Shown: one piece after another, positions 62,093 to 64,000 of the stretch
How positions within the stretch are numbered: the first letter of the stretch is position 1
Layout: each line of letters starts with the position of its first letter
Source of the DNA: Lwoffella lincolnii
GTDB taxonomy: Bacteria; Pseudomonadota; Gammaproteobacteria; Pseudomonadales; Moraxellaceae
Length of the DNA: 64,000 bases
Assembly: GCF_002014765.1 (NCBI RefSeq)
Contig: NZ_MUYT01000004.1
Coordinates: 186,001 to 250,000 of the forward strand
Reading direction: 5' to 3'
The notes under the pieces: generated by a model
Told to the model about the DNA's origin: nothing
What the model saw: only the letters and a program-made list of their open reading frames with translations
Database searches by the model: none
Position numbers and translations under genes: made by a program

Positions 62093-64000
62093 TTATAACA
62101 AGATTTTACGAGGGTCTGCCAACAGCTGTGCCACATAACGGGTAAAGACAGCGGCATCTGCCCCATTGATGACACGGTGGTCATATGACAAAGATAATGG
62201 CAACATCAGTCTTGGTTCAAAGTTTTGCTTACTTGCATTCCATCTGGGTTGCATGCTTGCTTCAGACACACCCAAGATTGCCACTTGTGGCCAAGTAACC
62301 AGTGGGGTGAATGCCGTACCACCTAAGTTACCTTGTGAAGAAATGGTAAAGCTTGCCCCTGTGATGTCTTTTGGGGTGAGCTTTTTATCACGGGCTTTAC
62401 CAGCCAATTCGCCAATTTCAACCGCCAACTCTTTGATGCCTTTATCTTGGGCATTTTTAATGACTGGTACAACCAAGCCGTCTTCTGTGGCAACAGCAAT
62501 GCCCATATTGATTGATTTACGCACCAACAGTTCAGTGTTGTCATCGCTGAGATGGCTGTTAAACTTAGGATGCTGTTGCAAGGCGTATGTGGTGGCTTTG
62601 ACGATGAATGCCAAAATGGTTAAACCAATGCCTTGTTTTTTAAAGTCTGCTTTTAGCTCACCACGGAAGCTTTCGGTGTCGGTGATGTCTGCTAAGTCAA
62701 ACTGAGTCACTTGGGGAATGTGGTTGTTATGGTTAAGCTGTGGAATGGACACTTTCTGCAATCGGCTTAATGGCTGACGCTCTATTTCACCCCATAGCTC
62801 GACTTTTGACATGTCAGGAAGTTTTGGTAATGACACGGCAGGGGTGGTGGTTACATTCGCTTGTGCATTGCTGGTCATATTGCCAGTATTTTGCATGGCA
62901 GATTTGACAAAGGCAAACAAATCTTCTTTGATGATGCGGTTATTAACAGCACTGCCTTTGACCTGAGTGATGTCCACACCCAACTGACGTGCCAATTTAC
63001 GCACCGCAGGACCTGCATACACGTCGGTTGCTTTGGCATTCACTTGGGATTCGGTCAGTTTTGCTGTGTTCACTTGTGGAGACGTTTGAGCAACAGAAGT
63101 CTGTGCTTTTGCTGGTTGTCCTTGTTGTTGCCCTTGTTGCCCTTGTTGAACGCTCGGTTTGCCTTGCTCAGTTTGCTGACTTGGCTTGTTGGCATTGGTA
63201 CTTTGAGAAGATGAAGCTGAAGCTGAAGATTGTGAGCTTTGGCTGGCAATGACAATAAAATCTTGGCCATTACTGACTGTATCGCCTGCATTAACCAACA
63301 GTTTGACAACTTTACCTGACACAGGGGCTGGCACTTCCACCGAAGCTTTATCCGACTCAACCAACAAAATTGACTGTTCAGCAGTCACTTCATCACCGAC
63401 ATTAACCATAATTTCAGCCACTTGAGCTTCTTCTACGCCCAAATCTGGTAAAGCGTGGGTTTGCTCTGCTGGCTGAGTGTTGGTCTCTGGCACGGCGGTT
63501 TTTTGGGTCTGGTCGTTGGTGTCAGTTGGCTGATTGTCTGATGTGTTTTTAGGCCGTTCATCAGCAGTTGGGGCAAGGCTTGGTTGTTGGGAAGAAGATT
63601 GAGCAGAAGAGGATGATAGCACGATAAAATCTTGACCATTTTTGACCGTATCACCTGCTGATACCAAGATTTTTTCTATCACGCCATTGGTTGGGGCGGG
63701 CACTTCTACCGATGCTTTGTCTGATTCAACCAAAATTAACGGTTGTTCTGCACTGACCGTGTCCCCTACATTGACCATGATTTCAGCCACTTGAGCTTCA
63801 TCGACACCCAAGTCTGGCAAGGCATGGGTAACTGACTCACCAGCTCTTTGAACAGATTGAGCATCGCCGTGTTCATCACTGTTTTGCTGACCGCTAGCAT
63901 CGGCACTCACAGGGTTTTGGGTTGAATCTTGTGTTTGAGTTGCGTTTTGTGTTATCTCTTGTGCTTGTTCAGATTCAGTGCCTTCAGATTCAGTGTCTTC
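62093..64000 (-). CDS. aceF: Pyruvate dehydrogenase E2 (dihydrolipoamide acetyltransferase), 5' end beyond the window
   Basis: At least 635 codons are open to the edge; a GTG at 63910 is not taken as the start. Two near-identical lipoyl domains each hold VESDKASVEVPAP with the lipoylated Lys. The linkers are Gln/Ser/Thr-rich. The E3/E1-binding domain reads AGPAVRKLARQLGVDITQVK, and the catalytic domain ends SYDHRVINGADAAVFTRYV. Asn replaces the Asp of E. coli at this motif, as in the Azotobacter enzyme. The sequence before 63910 is a further linker, so another lipoyl domain probably lies outside. Confidence 0.95.
   Translation of the reverse strand, partial: EDTESEGTESEQAQEITQNATQTQDSTQNPVSADASGQQNSDEHGDAQSVQRAGESVTHALPDLGVDEAQVAEIMVNVGDTVSAEQPLILVESDKASVEVPAPTNGVIEKILVSAGDTVKNGQDFIVLSSSSAQSSSQQPSLAPTADERPKNTSDNQPTDTNDQTQKTAVPETNTQPAEQTHALPDLGVEEAQVAEIMVNVGDEVTAEQSILLVESDKASVEVPAPVSGKVVKLLVNAGDTVSNGQDFIVIASQSSQSSASASSSQSTNANKPSQQTEQGKPSVQQGQQGQQQGQPAKAQTSVAQTSPQVNTAKLTESQVNAKATDVYAGPAVRKLARQLGVDITQVKGSAVNNRIIKEDLFAFVKSAMQNTGNMTSNAQANVTTTPAVSLPKLPDMSKVELWGEIERQPLSRLQKVSIPQLNHNNHIPQVTQFDLADITDTESFRGELKADFKKQGIGLTILAFIVKATTYALQQHPKFNSHLSDDNTELLVRKSINMGIAVATEDGLVVPVIKNAQDKGIKELAVEIGELAGKARDKKLTPKDITGASFTISSQGNLGGTAFTPLVTWPQVAILGVSEASMQPRWNASKQNFEPRLMLPLSLSYDHRVINGADAAVFTRYVAQLLADPRKILL

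Noticed and set aside
62093..63910. GTG at 63910 as the start of aceF
   Set aside because: The frame stays open to the window edge with a linker-like composition, so the real start is outside.

Overview
The window reads as chromosome of a gammaproteobacterium of the family Moraxellaceae, most likely Moraxella. This is judged from AT-rich codon use, the gene content and the Slam-type outer-membrane gene beside a surface lipoprotein. No search was run, so the species is open. Most of the window is ordinary housekeeping. Accessory content is scattered: toxin-antitoxin loci, two IS200/IS605-family elements (one intact solo TnpB element, one decayed), lipoprotein genes, and short tandem repeats inside or next to genes. 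No prophage, CRISPR array or rRNA operon was seen.

Layout. 1-7.4 kb, all minus strand: a class III nucleotide cyclase cut by the window edge, a HIT protein, pepN, prmC and an AmpG-type permease. 7.6-12.1 kb: orphan HicB-like protein, CysB-like LysR regulator, luciferase-like monooxygenase, AEC transporter and a stand-alone CZB-domain protein behind a C10 tract. 12.2-16.1 kb: mnmG, grxD and the solo TnpB element. 16.3-22.4 kb: a tightly packed five-gene plus-strand cluster (imelysin, di-haem DUF1111 oxidoreductase, second imelysin-like protein, membrane hydroxylase, MauG/CcpA-type di-haem peroxidase) that looks like a periplasmic iron/haem redox system. 22.5-27.1 kb: lldD divergent from lldP, followed by a CitMHS transporter. 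27.1-32.7 kb: a VapC remnant, a rubredoxin-reductase fusion, mazEF, an acyl-CoA dehydrogenase-like flavoprotein, ispF and mnmA. 32.8-35.2 kb: three unrecognised envelope proteins, then an IS605-like remnant.

35.3-42.3 kb: purB, yaaA, groESL with a sigma-32-type promoter, a DUF3108 protein, brnTA and wrbA. 42.5-49.1 kb: a YihY/BrkB membrane protein with a long His-rich tail, then pyrB, a Sel1-repeat gene and pyrC' (catalytically dead dihydroorotase-like subunit) in one run, then divergent fbp. 49.1-53 kb: a Slam-family gene with its probable lipoprotein client, tRNA-Gly(GCC), a CAT-anticodon tRNA (probably Ile2) and a repeat-bearing tail-anchored ORF. 53.2-57.4 kb: thiESGH and a uracil/xanthine-type permease. 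57.6-64 kb: TerD-like protein, gltIJKL amino-acid ABC importer and the 3' part of aceF.

The strongest candidates for something under-described are the imelysin/di-haem/hydroxylase/peroxidase cluster, the Sel1 gene inside the pyrimidine operon (with a hexanucleotide repeat encoding part of its signal peptide), the Slam/lipoprotein pair, and the CZB protein behind a homopolymeric C tract. Where a start is stated to differ from the longest open frame, it was chosen from the ribosome-binding site and family N-terminus.
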